A stretch of 64,000 nt of DNA from an uncultured Kiritimatiellota bacterium (GTDB lineage: Bacteria; Verrucomicrobiota; Kiritimatiellia; RFP12; UBA1067), in the NCBI GenBank assembly GCA_934621385.1, contig CAKTUI010000003.1, positions 1-64,000 of the forward strand, read 5' to 3'. The notes below the pieces were generated by a model. The model was not told the origin of the DNA. It did not search any database and was given only the letters and a program-made list of their open reading frames with translations. This document shows positions 25,604 through 34,700 of this stretch, in pieces. The position numbers and the translations under genes are program-made. Each line of letters begins with the position of its first letter. Position 1 is the first letter of the stretch.

Positions 25604-26364
25604 GTGATGACGCCGCAGATTGAAAAGCTGCTGAACCTTTCAACGCCTGCCGTGATGATCCACTGCCCCGACGGAACGATACCGCGCCACGGGACTCTCT
25701 ACGCCCTTCTCAAGAACGACGACCGCGCCGTGGGGAAGACTGCCGCGGAGCACTTTCTCTCCAAGTCGAAGTTCAGGACATACGCCTTCATACCGACGCC
25801 TTCGCCGACGAACTGGTCCGACGAGCGGCTTGCGGGCTTTGCAGAGAGGCTCGCGCAAAAAGGGGCGGCGCCGGTCGTCTGGCGTCAGGAGCGCGGACCG
25901 CTCGAGGACTTCCTCGCGTCCCTGCCAAAGCCAGCCGCGGTCCTTGGCGCGACGGATCTCGAGGCAATCAACGTTCTGACCGCCTGCCGCAAGCTCAGGA
26001 TAGACATCCCCTCGCGCGTCGCAGTGCTTGGAGTCGACGACGACGAGATGAGGCGCTGTCGTTCGTCCGGAGACATTTCGCCGAGGGCATCGGCGTAGAC
26101 GACGTGGTCAAGCACCTGGGCGTCTCGCACTCGCTCGTGCGCGAGCGCTTCCGCAACGTGCACGGCAAGTCACTGCGCGACGTCATACTCGACATGCGCG
26201 TAAAGGCGGCGATGTCGCTCCTTTCGCGGACAAAGGCATCCGTGCGCGAAATCGCGCTAAAGGTCGGCTTCTCTTCAGACGCCCATTTCGTCCGCTACTT
26301 CAGGAAAAAGACGGGAACGACTCCTGCCGCCTACCGAAATTCAACAGCACTACATCGTTTCTGA
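25604..26364 (+). pseudogene. XylR-like (AraC-family) regulator with internal deletion
   Basis: The first frame (25604-26098) carries part of a LacI-type ligand-binding domain (KTAAEHFLSKSKFRTYAF, FLASLPKPAAVLGATDLEAINVL, RVAVLGVDDDE). At about 26046 it jumps out of frame with the AraC HTH (ALSFVRRHFAEGIGVDDVVKHLGVSHSLVRERF, then REIALKVGFSSDAHFVRYFRKKTGTTPAAYR), which ends at 26364. The part of the binding domain between them is deleted and the 5' end is also truncated. Such regulators normally control sugar-utilisation genes. Only the HTH half (from about 26104) could still be translated separately. Confidence 0.8.
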
Positions 26365-27102
26365 ACCAAAAGGGTCACACTTGATTGCCACACCCGATTG
26401 ACACAGTGTCCGTTCGTATTCACCACATCCGAGCGGAGAGAATGGACAGTGAGCGAGACAAAGCAGGTGGTCACGCCTGAAACCGATTGCTCGCGGTTCT
26501 CTATGCAGCACTCATGGCAGCATTGCCCGCAACTCCGCAATCTCCTTCGGGTCGCGAGTAACGGAGCTTACAGCCTCAGGATTCATCGCCACGCTAAATT
26601 ACCACAGTCATGTTGAAGCCGATGACTGTGGCCATTCCTCAACATCGCCGCGACAAATCTGCCGCGCTTGGTGTTGAGCAGTGCCACGCTTTTTGACGCG
26701 AAACGTTCTGCTTTTCCCTCGCTTCAGCTTCATTTTGTGTCCCCCAATGTGTCCCCCACCACTTGAGGTGTATAGGGCTGTATGAAGGTGTATGCCGACG
26801 AGAGAGAAAAAGTGCGTTTCACCCCCGTTTTTATTGAGTAAAGCGCACTTTTAAAGTGGTGGAGGTTGAAAGATTCCAAAGCCCGACCCACTTGCGCCGA
26901 GCGGAGAAACCAACCTCCAAAAACGCCTTATATTATACCATATTTCGGGTGTGACGAGGTTCTGAATATGTGATAAATGCTGGACCATGAAACTTCTCCC
27001 CGAAAAAGTTGGTGGAGAAAATATTTCTATTTTTTCTGATTCAACTGATGCCATCGAAGCCCCCTATAGTGTCCAGGCACTAATACGTATAGCGATTAGA
27101 CT
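26365..27102. other. Intergenic stretch with hairpins, no gene recognised
   Basis: It contains a 10-bp perfect inverted repeat (26602-26611 with 26622-26631), a 9-bp one (26808-26816 with 26844-26852), and a minus-strand GGTATAAT near 26935-26942 followed by GGAGG. Paired GTGTCCCCC words lie near 26736-26756. No open frame looks real. This is a plausible left edge of the 27-48 kb island, but no attachment repeat was found. Confidence 0.4.
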
Positions 27103-27864
27103 TCATTGATGTAGCACTTCTAATAAGACGGAGAATGCCTTGCCAACATCAAGCGCCTTAATTGTATGCTCTTCAAGGTTAATTCCGCAAATCATCGCGA
27201 CAAGATTACCTTGCTCGTCTAATAATGGGGCGCCGCTACATCCCTCAAAATTCGTTATATCCTCAAGCCCGTCTATATCCCGAATACGAAAGTATCTATA
27301 AAAGCCATCATCGTAAGTATGATCAATATGCGTATATGCTGCCGGGGTCTGATAAAAGTAAAACCGATTAGAATCGTCATAGGTTTCGTTATCGTCGGCA
27401 TATTGAGGTTTTATCATTCCGCAGAATGAACATTCTCCATCAACTGGGCACTCAATATGTGGGACGGGAAATGTTTTTAATGGAACTATAACTTCATTCC
27501 CCCCCTGTACCTTTAGATGTCTGATTGGTTTACAGTCCGTGGGCAAATCAAACAGGGCTCCATCCACAATTGTCCTATCATCAAGGCACCAAACAATTTC
27601 GCCTGAAGGAACATTATCATTTAGCGCACATTGATTAGCAGACAAAAGGCATGCGCCTCCTCCCAACGGCAAGCATTTCGTACCATACGAAGGATCGTAG
27701 TCAAGTTGTAACGACAGCCCCTCACCAAAGGCATGACCTACAGTAAAAAGGTAATTCCTACATTCGTGGCTCAATATAATGCCTGACGCAGATGCTATTG
27801 GCATATGGCCCTCACTCAGTTTTACCAACTGAGCAGTGGAGGCAAACAAAGTATCAATATCCAT
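27103..27864 (-). CDS. Trypsin-like serine protease domain protein
   Basis: A 253-residue cytoplasmic-looking protein (no signal peptide) with a chymotrypsin-fold triad. His lies in YLFTVGHAFG (about 43), a candidate Asp in VDGALFDLP (about 106) and the nucleophile Ser in EGCSGAPLLDEQGNLVAMI (about 217). In bacterial conflict systems such intracellular trypsin-like domains often act as effectors cleaving partner proteins. It follows a SMEK-domain gene on the same strand with 172 bases between. AT-rich like its upstream neighbours. Function in defence is inference; a general stress protease is the alternative. Confidence 0.75.
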   Translation of the reverse strand: MDIDTLFASTAQLVKLSEGHMPIASASGIILSHECRNYLFTVGHAFGEGLSLQLDYDPSYGTKCLPLGGGACLLSANQCALNDNVPSGEIVWCLDDRTIVDGALFDLPTDCKPIRHLKVQGGNEVIVPLKTFPVPHIECPVDGECSFCGMIKPQYADDNETYDDSNRFYFYQTPAAYTHIDHTYDDGFYRYFRIRDIDGLEDITNFEGCSGAPLLDEQGNLVAMICGINLEEHTIKALDVGKAFSVLLEVLHQ

Positions 27865-28036
27865 GACTTAATCATTCCTCGTTTTACTGCGGGCATGCAA
27901 GCCGCTGCACTTAGTCTTACATCCTTCGTATGTCGGCGTACCCGATCAGGACATTAAGCCGATAGACCTGCTCGACGCTGTTATTGTCGAATCATAACAA
28001 TATTGTAGGATGAAAAATGCACTGACGACTCCTACT

Positions 28037-28990
28037 TCAGCTATTGACGAAATCCATAAACATTTGTTTGGCAGTCGCTTCCTTAATAGAAGCTTTATTA
28101 GCCAGATGTTCTAACATGTCCAAGATGAATCTCGTCCCTTTGTCTGCATTGTCGCGCAAAGCTACAAGATCAGCTTTACTTCTCACTCCAGAACTCATCG
28201 CAAAAACATCACACACCTGATTAAGCGAATCAAGAAGTTTTACCAGAACTTCGTCATGGAGGTATTCCCCCTTTAGTGTCAATATATCTGCCGACATCTC
28301 GATTATGGACCAGTTCACGTGACAAACAGGATCCAACATTCTGTTGATCTGATGAATGTCCTCGCAACGAGAAAAATCTTGGAGCCGACGATAAGCAGCT
28401 CCCGAACAGGAAATCCATTTAGTAACACTTATACCATCTGATCTTATGTCCGGCTGTTCGCCGTTCACATACGTAGCAAGAATATGCCAAACACGCTTCA
28501 GAGCATCTTCATCAATACTCAAGGTCCACTTTGAAATTGTATCAAGTGAAATAATATTCTCAATCTTAAAGTCACACGGGAACTCCAGTCCTTTTAAAGC
28601 ATCTTCGCTCCAGCTCTTAACTGGAGGAGGCACAATATTAAAGGACAGAAAATAAAAAGAATAACCTTTATAATTTGGAGATGTTTTAGTCAATGCATCT
28701 TTCAACTTTGACAAGGTACGTTCGGATGTCACTTGAACAACGACATGCTTATCATCATCCACTAAATCAAATCCTGGATGATTAAGTGCCTTTGGATTAA
28801 CATTGGTAAGATTCCAACCATCATTAGCCTTAAACTCATTCAGAATTTTACAAAATAGGTCTTCTGCATGATGGTTCAAATTGAAGAATCCTACACCATT
28901 CTGTAGCATTGTGCATACAGAAAATATGCTCAGTTTCATGTGAATATCATCAATGATTGCTTGTCTCGTTGGTGGAATCGTGACCATCAT
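28037..28990 (-). CDS. SMEK-domain protein
   Basis: A 317-residue protein. Residues about 10-130 carry SMEK-domain features: a start helix (RQAIIDDIHMKLSIFSV), NLNHHAEDLFCKILN, then NPGFDLVDDDKHVVVQVTSE, which resembles a PD-(D/E)xK-like core with Asp and the VQVTS strand. The rest is helical and unrecognised. SMEK proteins are predicted components of prokaryotic conflict systems. I choose 28990, which follows GGAG by 6 bases; an ATG at 29068 overlaps the previous stop (ATGA) and is the alternative. Same strand as the HNH-like, small acidic and protease genes. Confidence 0.75.
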   Translation of the reverse strand: MMVTIPPTRQAIIDDIHMKLSIFSVCTMLQNGVGFFNLNHHAEDLFCKILNEFKANDGWNLTNVNPKALNHPGFDLVDDDKHVVVQVTSERTLSKLKDALTKTSPNYKGYSFYFLSFNIVPPPVKSWSEDALKGLEFPCDFKIENIISLDTISKWTLSIDEDALKRVWHILATYVNGEQPDIRSDGISVTKWISCSGAAYRRLQDFSRCEDIHQINRMLDPVCHVNWSIIEMSADILTLKGEYLHDEVLVKLLDSLNQVCDVFAMSSGVRSKADLVALRDNADKGTRFILDMLEHLANKASIKEATAKQMFMDFVNS

Positions 28991-29064
28991 TTCTATCTCC
29001 AATCTTAAGAACAAAATTATCCCTGTCCGAGCACTCGCTGTGGCTGAACGAGTACACGCGCACT

Positions 29065-29400
29065 TCATGCAACCTTGCGGAAATCAAACGGAACCTTGAC
29101 GTTAAGCACCAGATGATAGGGTGCGATGGTGTTGGGGATGGTCTCGGCATCGCGGCGGAGAGCTGCCAGATTGTCGGCGAGACTAAACCCGAACTCCTGC
29201 GACAGGAACTCTTGGAGACGCTTTAGCGCGTCGGCATCGTCCCTCACTTCGTCTCTGCCGAACTTTTCAAACTGGCAGTCCTCATGGTCCCCGCCAAACG
29301 CGACATGGGCGGAAGCAATCCACCCGTCCCGTTCACAGAAGTTCTCCAGCCGTCTCTCAACGGCGATTTCGTAATCAGTCATTCTCTTCATGTCGTTCAT
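29065..29400 (-). CDS. Small acidic hypothetical protein
   Basis: A 111-residue protein without recognised domain. It is charged and mostly helical (ADALKRLQEFLSQEFGFSLADNLAALRRDAE), with a C-terminal beta segment (YHLVLNVKVPFDFRKVA). Its ATG overlaps the stop of the HNH-like gene (ATGA), indicating translational coupling, so it probably works with that protein. It is GC-richer than its neighbours. Confidence 0.6.
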   Translation of the reverse strand: MNDMKRMTDYEIAVERRLENFCERDGWIASAHVAFGGDHEDCQFEKFGRDEVRDDADALKRLQEFLSQEFGFSLADNLAALRRDAETIPNTIAPYHLVLNVKVPFDFRKVA

Positions 29401-30536
29401 GTGGTCGCCTTAATTAGTTTGAGTTCGTTCATACACTCCTCAATTATCTGCTGATTGTTCAAATAGAGATCATTGCGATGGCATTCCATTACTCGCTGAA
29501 TCACCTCGTCCACAACTTGTCGTCCCAAGCTCGCATTCAGAAAACGCTCAAAGGCATGAGTTAGAGAAGTGAACGAAGCATTCGTAATCACCGCCTCCTG
29601 CCGTTCAAATAAGGGTAAGGCCGAAATGGTGTAATTATACTTACGCTCGAACAATCCGTGTTCTCCCAAAGGATCGACACAATATCCCTCTTGAATCGGT
29701 TTACCATCAAAACCGTCGCAAAGGCGCATGGAAAAGTCAAACTGCCCATACAACCTCGCATAGCCATATATTCTATCTCCCGAACTGTATACGCAAAGCA
29801 CATGATCGAATTCCCCTCGTTTCTGCAATTCTACATATCGATCATCGGTCACATTCCGACAGAAATTAGAAATCGTATTTATATCATCAAGCTCTTCGTC
29901 AATAAGACATCGACGAAGAGGATCAAACCTGTTTAACATCGCAATCTCGTGGTTCGTTGCCCCAAGCAGGTTGAAACAAGACTTCAAAATACCCTTGAGA
30001 CACCCAGCCCCTCCATACGTTACACTCGTCGATAAAAATCCATCGCTTGACAAATCATGTTTTACTTTAGAAACTTGTACTGTTTCTATACTCGAAAATC
30101 CCTGCGGCATATTCTTGCGAACGAGCGACTCAGCCCATCCTATCTTATGTTCCTTACCAACACATACCTTTACACGCTTCGTTTTACTGTCTACATCTTC
30201 AAACTCTCCAACGATAGGATCTATCAACTCGTAATCACCATTCTTTAAGAGATAACGATGTCCGTCCTCTGAACGCAACTCACACCCCTGCATGGATGTG
30301 GATCGGTTGCCGGAAGCACCAAGAATATTACGGATGAAACGAAAATTCTTCTCTAATGCGACATCGCAACCATGTCCAAATTTATTCTGTACATCGTTAC
30401 ATGAAATCTTGTCTGATACCCAAGTGGCTCCCGTGAAATTCTGAAGGATATGCTCTTTCATAGTCCCATCTGGGAGTTCCACGCTTGTGTAGATACATTT
30501 GGCATTCATGGCAATGACACTCTCCCGGTTTAGCAC
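29397..30536 (-). CDS. HNH_5-like protein with degenerate zinc ligands
   Basis: Up to 379 residues; the family start is probably MNAKCIYT at 30509, and a GTG at 30536 overlaps the previous stop. Residues about 5-70 follow the HNH_5 pattern: CIYTS...KEHILQNFTGATWVSDKISCNDVQNKFGHGCD. The first CxxC is CIYT and the second half is CNDVQ, so two expected cysteines are missing while EH, N and the final acidic/His residues persist. The rest is unrecognised. HNH_5 proteins are common nuclease components of defence loci. This one may be a divergent or inactive nuclease. Confidence 0.6.
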   Translation of the reverse strand: MLNRESVIAMNAKCIYTSVELPDGTMKEHILQNFTGATWVSDKISCNDVQNKFGHGCDVALEKNFRFIRNILGASGNRSTSMQGCELRSEDGHRYLLKNGDYELIDPIVGEFEDVDSKTKRVKVCVGKEHKIGWAESLVRKNMPQGFSSIETVQVSKVKHDLSSDGFLSTSVTYGGAGCLKGILKSCFNLLGATNHEIAMLNRFDPLRRCLIDEELDDINTISNFCRNVTDDRYVELQKRGEFDHVLCVYSSGDRIYGYARLYGQFDFSMRLCDGFDGKPIQEGYCVDPLGEHGLFERKYNYTISALPLFERQEAVITNASFTSLTHAFERFLNASLGRQVVDEVIQRVMECHRNDLYLNNQQIIEECMNELKLIKATT

Positions 30537-31096
30537 TCGAAAATGGGTTGTCCCATCGCGGTCTTCTTCGACGTGAAGAAGAAAGTCGTACAGGGCAGCA
30601 TTAGTCGATGGAGAACCAACCCCAACACAAATGCGGCAAATGCGAACGAGGCGTTGATTACAAAGATTATCGTGGGGAGGTCAAAGGCAAAGTTCATCTT
30701 GCCGGCCGCTTCAAGTATCTTCGCAAAGCTTTGCAGGATGAAGATGCTGGTTATCATGTATGCGATACCGCTGTATCGAATGACGCCCACGAGGACTGCG
30801 ACATTTATCGCCAAGCCGAACAAGACGATGCCAATCCTTGCGCCCGCGTTGTTCAAGTTGCCTGTCATGAAAATAATATCAATGGCCTTAAACAGCGTGA
30901 TCACTGAAAGGCACCCGACCAATGCCCAATTCAGGAAACGCCATCTTTTGCGTTTAGCAAGCGTGACCTGAAGCGGAAGAATCCGTGACGCGGCATCCTC
31001 CCACTCGGTCATTGAATAGCGGGAGAAGATCGCGCGCTTCGATTCCCCGGCGGCAACCCGCTTCTTGATGTCGGCTGTCAGTTCCTTGCGAGTCAT
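30530..31096 (-). CDS. Membrane protein, four predicted helices
   Basis: A 188-residue protein. A charged N-terminal 50 residues (MTRKELTADIKKRVAAGESKRAIF) is followed by hydrophobic segments at about 54-74, 86-106, 112-130 and 140-165. No family recognised. It is the third small membrane protein after the RHS gene and may be an orphan immunity protein or a defence membrane effector. Its stop overlaps the possible GTG start of the next gene. Confidence 0.6.
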   Translation of the reverse strand: MTRKELTADIKKRVAAGESKRAIFSRYSMTEWEDAASRILPLQVTLAKRKRWRFLNWALVGCLSVITLFKAIDIIFMTGNLNNAGARIGIVLFGLAINVAVLVGVIRYSGIAYMITSIFILQSFAKILEAAGKMNFAFDLPTIIFVINASFAFAAFVLGLVLHRLMLPCTTFFFTSKKTAMGQPIFEC

Positions 31097-31108
31097 GTTA
31101 ACTGTCCT

Positions 31109-31453
31109 TCATTGATTGGAATAGATGCGGGTAGGTTCTTCCCTTTGACGGCTCTTCTTCGACACATTACAAATCACGACCGCTATGAGCAGTATCGTCA
31201 CAGCCGCTACAATGGCCACAAACAGGGTTCGTTCTTTCATGCGCAGAACAATGGGTTCTATAGGCCATAATAGCAATAGGAAAAGCGATATTTGCCAGAA
31301 CTCGGTCAACGTAACTTGATTGAACAGCAACGCAAATATCATGGCAGCTTCCGGAAGCAAAAAAAGTAGAGAGCAGACTTTGAACGCTCTCCAATAAGGC
31401 ATTGATTTGGAGATCGTAGGCATTTCGGTAGTGAGTAACTTCTTCAAGTTCAT
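31109..31453 (-). CDS. Small membrane protein, three predicted helices
   Basis: A 114-residue protein with hydrophobic segments at about 25-45, 50-70 and 75-95 and a basic C-terminus. No family recognised. It lies 16 bases after the membrane-protein gene that follows the RHS stop, so it may be a second immunity-type protein. Confidence 0.6.
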   Translation of the reverse strand: MNLKKLLTTEMPTISKSMPYWRAFKVCSLLFLLPEAAMIFALLFNQVTLTEFWQISLFLLLLWPIEPIVLRMKERTLFVAIVAAVTILLIAVVICNVSKKSRQREEPTRIYSNQ

Positions 31454-31469
31454 TAAGTTCTACACCCTC

Positions 31470-31799
31470 CTACTTCTCAAAAAACACCATCAGCAATCTT
31501 ATTAACGCCACGATCACGGCAAAGAGGCAAAAGGCCTGAATGCATCCTTTGGGTAATTTGCAACCCTCTACCATTGGATTATATTTAATAAACACAGACT
31601 TCTCGCGCATTATCCGTATATCAAGAATGGTTAGAACTACAACCGCGAGAATCCAGAGGCATCCAAGATTTGCAGTTATTTGCACGATGAACGGCACGGG
31701 TAGTATCAGAAGAATGCCGACACACCACTTCCTCATCAGATGAGAAAGCACCGTTATAATCGCAAGATAAGAAATTAAAATTAGTGTTTGTGTCGTCAT
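31470..31799 (-). CDS. Small membrane protein coupled to the RHS gene (candidate immunity)
   Basis: A 109-residue protein with four hydrophobic segments (about 5-20, 26-42, 45-62 and 88-106). Its ATG overlaps the RHS stop codon (ATGA), the tightest coupling possible. In RHS loci the gene directly after the toxin tip usually encodes the cognate immunity protein, and a membrane location would suit a membrane-active or translocating toxin. The role is inferred from position only; no sequence family recognised. Confidence 0.65.
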   Translation of the reverse strand: MTTQTLILISYLAIITVLSHLMRKWCVGILLILPVPFIVQITANLGCLWILAVVVLTILDIRIMREKSVFIKYNPMVEGCKLPKGCIQAFCLFAVIVALIRLLMVFFEK

Positions 31800-34700
31800 C
31801 TTGCCGGCCCCGTAAAATCATTTGGAATGGGAATGTCAGGATTTGTATCCGTATCAACCTCTGGTGACGGTAAGATGCCGATAACATTAATCGACACGTT
31901 AAACGTTTCAACAACAACGACACCTGCCGCTGTCGATCCCGAAACTCCGCCTTCGATAACAAACTCGTATCGGATCATTCTAACACTTGTTTCCGTTGCA
32001 GTCCAACGCCCAACCGTTTGTAGTGGTTTCACTTGTCTTATTACAGCAGCTGATCTTGTTACTGACGCCCAACCCGTTGCACAAGCAGCAATTACCTCGA
32101 AAGTCGTATATGAATAGTCCAACGCTGTCTCAAGAGTTGATCCGTGGTATCCCGTAAGGCGATAAGACATTTCTCTATATGATTGTTGTATAAAGGTGCC
32201 TGGAGGTAAAGCACGGCCTTGATAACGGCTTTTCATGTTTTCATAGGCATTATGTATCTGATCCAATCCATAGGCCATTAATGCAGCACCTCCCAACACT
32301 CCTCCAACACCTCCAGTGGCAAAAGTCAGTTTAGCACCAGCGATGAATGACAAGGTTCCAGCAAGCATTCTCACGCCATCTGAAAAATAGCCCCAGAAAC
32401 TCTCCCCAAGGATGTCTATGTATAGAACGGGATTATTATCACAAAATCCATAGAGGTTCTCGCCTCCATTCTCCTCGATGGGATCGCGGTTGAGCCAGCG
32501 TCCGAGATCGGGACGATAGAACCGACGCTTGTAGCCGATCATTCCCGTCTCGCGGTCGTGGTACTGCGTGCTGAAGCCGAAGGAGAATACGTCGGCGAGA
32601 TTGCCGTTGGAATCAACTATGTTGCCGTAGGGATCGTAGACGTACTGCGCTGCGATGCTCCCAGTCTCGGAGACGTACAGGATAATGTTGCCGTTGTGGT
32701 CGTAGCAGGGAATGTAGAACACGCCGTCCACCGACACGGCCAGCAGCCCCTCCACTCCGCCCGCGCCCTGCTCCGTGCCGGACTTGTCCGCGCCCCAGAA
32801 ATACTCGAACGTGCGGGTCGTGCCGTTGGCGAACTCGACCTTTTCAAGGACGATGTTGTTGCCGTCCCAGACAAACGTGTGCGTCTCCTGCGTTTCCCAT
32901 TCGTGTATCCCGACCGGCGGCGACGGAGGCGGCGCAATGCTGGAATTGAGCCGCTGGACGGTCTTGCGGATTCGCCTGTTGCGGTGGTCGTAGGCGTTCA
33001 GCACGCGGATCACGCCGTTCGTCTCCGCCGCCGAAGTCACCGAGACAAGGCGGTTCTCGGCATCGTAGGCGTAGGCGAACGTGCCGTCGCCCGTCATGTT
33101 GCCGTCGGCGTCGTACACGGGATTCGCGCCTGCGGAAACCGCCGTGTACTGGTTGAGGCTGTTCGCCGTGTAGGAGTTCGTCTCGGCGTTCGCCGCCGAC
33201 CAGAGGCGGTTGCCGATGCTGTCGTAGGCGTAGCCGTAGCGATTCGTGCCAACGCTCGCGGCCGCGAGTTCGGAGCGGCGGTTGTACAGCCATTCCCGGA
33301 CGAGCGAAACGGAGTCCGTGGCGTTCGTCGGACGGTTCAGCAAATCGTACTCCGTCGAATACCAGTAGATCGACTGGCCGCCGAAGAAATAGTCGCGCCG
33401 CGTGACGAGGTGCCTGCGGCCCGCCTCGCGCGACAGCCTGGCGGAGAAGCAGTTCCCGTTCGGCAGCGTGTAGACCGTGTTCGTCACATACGAGCCGTCG
33501 TAGGCGAGCGACACCGACACGCCCCGCCCCGCCGCGTTCGTGAGCGCATAGCCGCACACGCGATCCTCCGAATCGTAGAGGCGGACCTTCGCCGAATGCC
33601 GGACGTTCGTGACGACGACCGCCGTCTCCTGGGCGCGTCGGAACTCGTCGAATGTCCGATTGACGGAGAACGCCTCGCCACTGACGGTTACGCTCTCATT
33701 CGTGTTCAGCAGCCGGTCGTCGTAGCCGTAGGCGTAGGACGTGCCGTCAGAGAGAGTCGCCGACGCTGTCTTGCCGGAATCGGCGTATGTGTATGCGACC
33801 GACGGCGTAGCCGTCCCAGAGTAAGTCGTGCCGCTCACGAGGTTGCGCACATTGTAGACGTGTTGCTTCCACACGCCGCGCGCCCATGTCGTGCGCGTCT
33901 TCTTCCCGTTGTCCGTGTAGGAGTATGCGACGCGCGAACCGTCCGCGTACTCTTTCGCCGTGTTCACGCCGCTCGCAGGGTCGAATTCCCATTGCGTCTC
34001 GTCCCATGTCGCGCCGCCGTCGCGTGTCGTGAAACCGTGCGTCTTGCGTCCGGCGGAATCGAAGCCGGACAGGATCGGATAGGCGTCTCCGCTCGTGGAG
34101 ACCGTGCGGCCAAGCGGATCGTAGCCGGTCACGGTCTCGTTTCTGAGCGCGTCAGTCCGCCGCACTTCCCGGTTCAGCATGTCGTATTCGGCAGTCGCTT
34201 CCGCGACACGCCCGTCTCGGAAGTCCGTGATGCGCCGCACGACGTTCCCCGACTGGTCGTATTCAAGGCTGTCAACGCGGTTCGTCGCGCCGGACGCGTC
34301 CGACGCCGCCACGGCGACGTTGCGACCAAGCGCATCGTAGGACATCTCGCTTGCCCCGTCGATGGACGTCTGGTCGAGCGTGACGCCATAAATCGAACGC
34401 GCGGTCACAGGGGTCGAGGCTTCGATCTGCGAAACGGAGGTCAGGACGCCGGTGGCCGCATCGAATGCCGTCTCCGTGACGGTCTCGCGCCCAGACGCCG
34501 CGACGGACACCGTGCGGCTGCGTAGGGCGTCCGAAAGCCCCGTCAGCTGTACCTTGCGAATCTGCACGGAGTTGGTGACGTTGCCCGTCATTCTCACCGA
34601 GGTGGCGATGCGGTAGATTTGCTGGCTGATCGTCTCGTAGGACGCATCGTTCAGGATCGCGGTTCCGTCCTGCGATGTGCTTGTGCGTTCCCCGCGCTCG

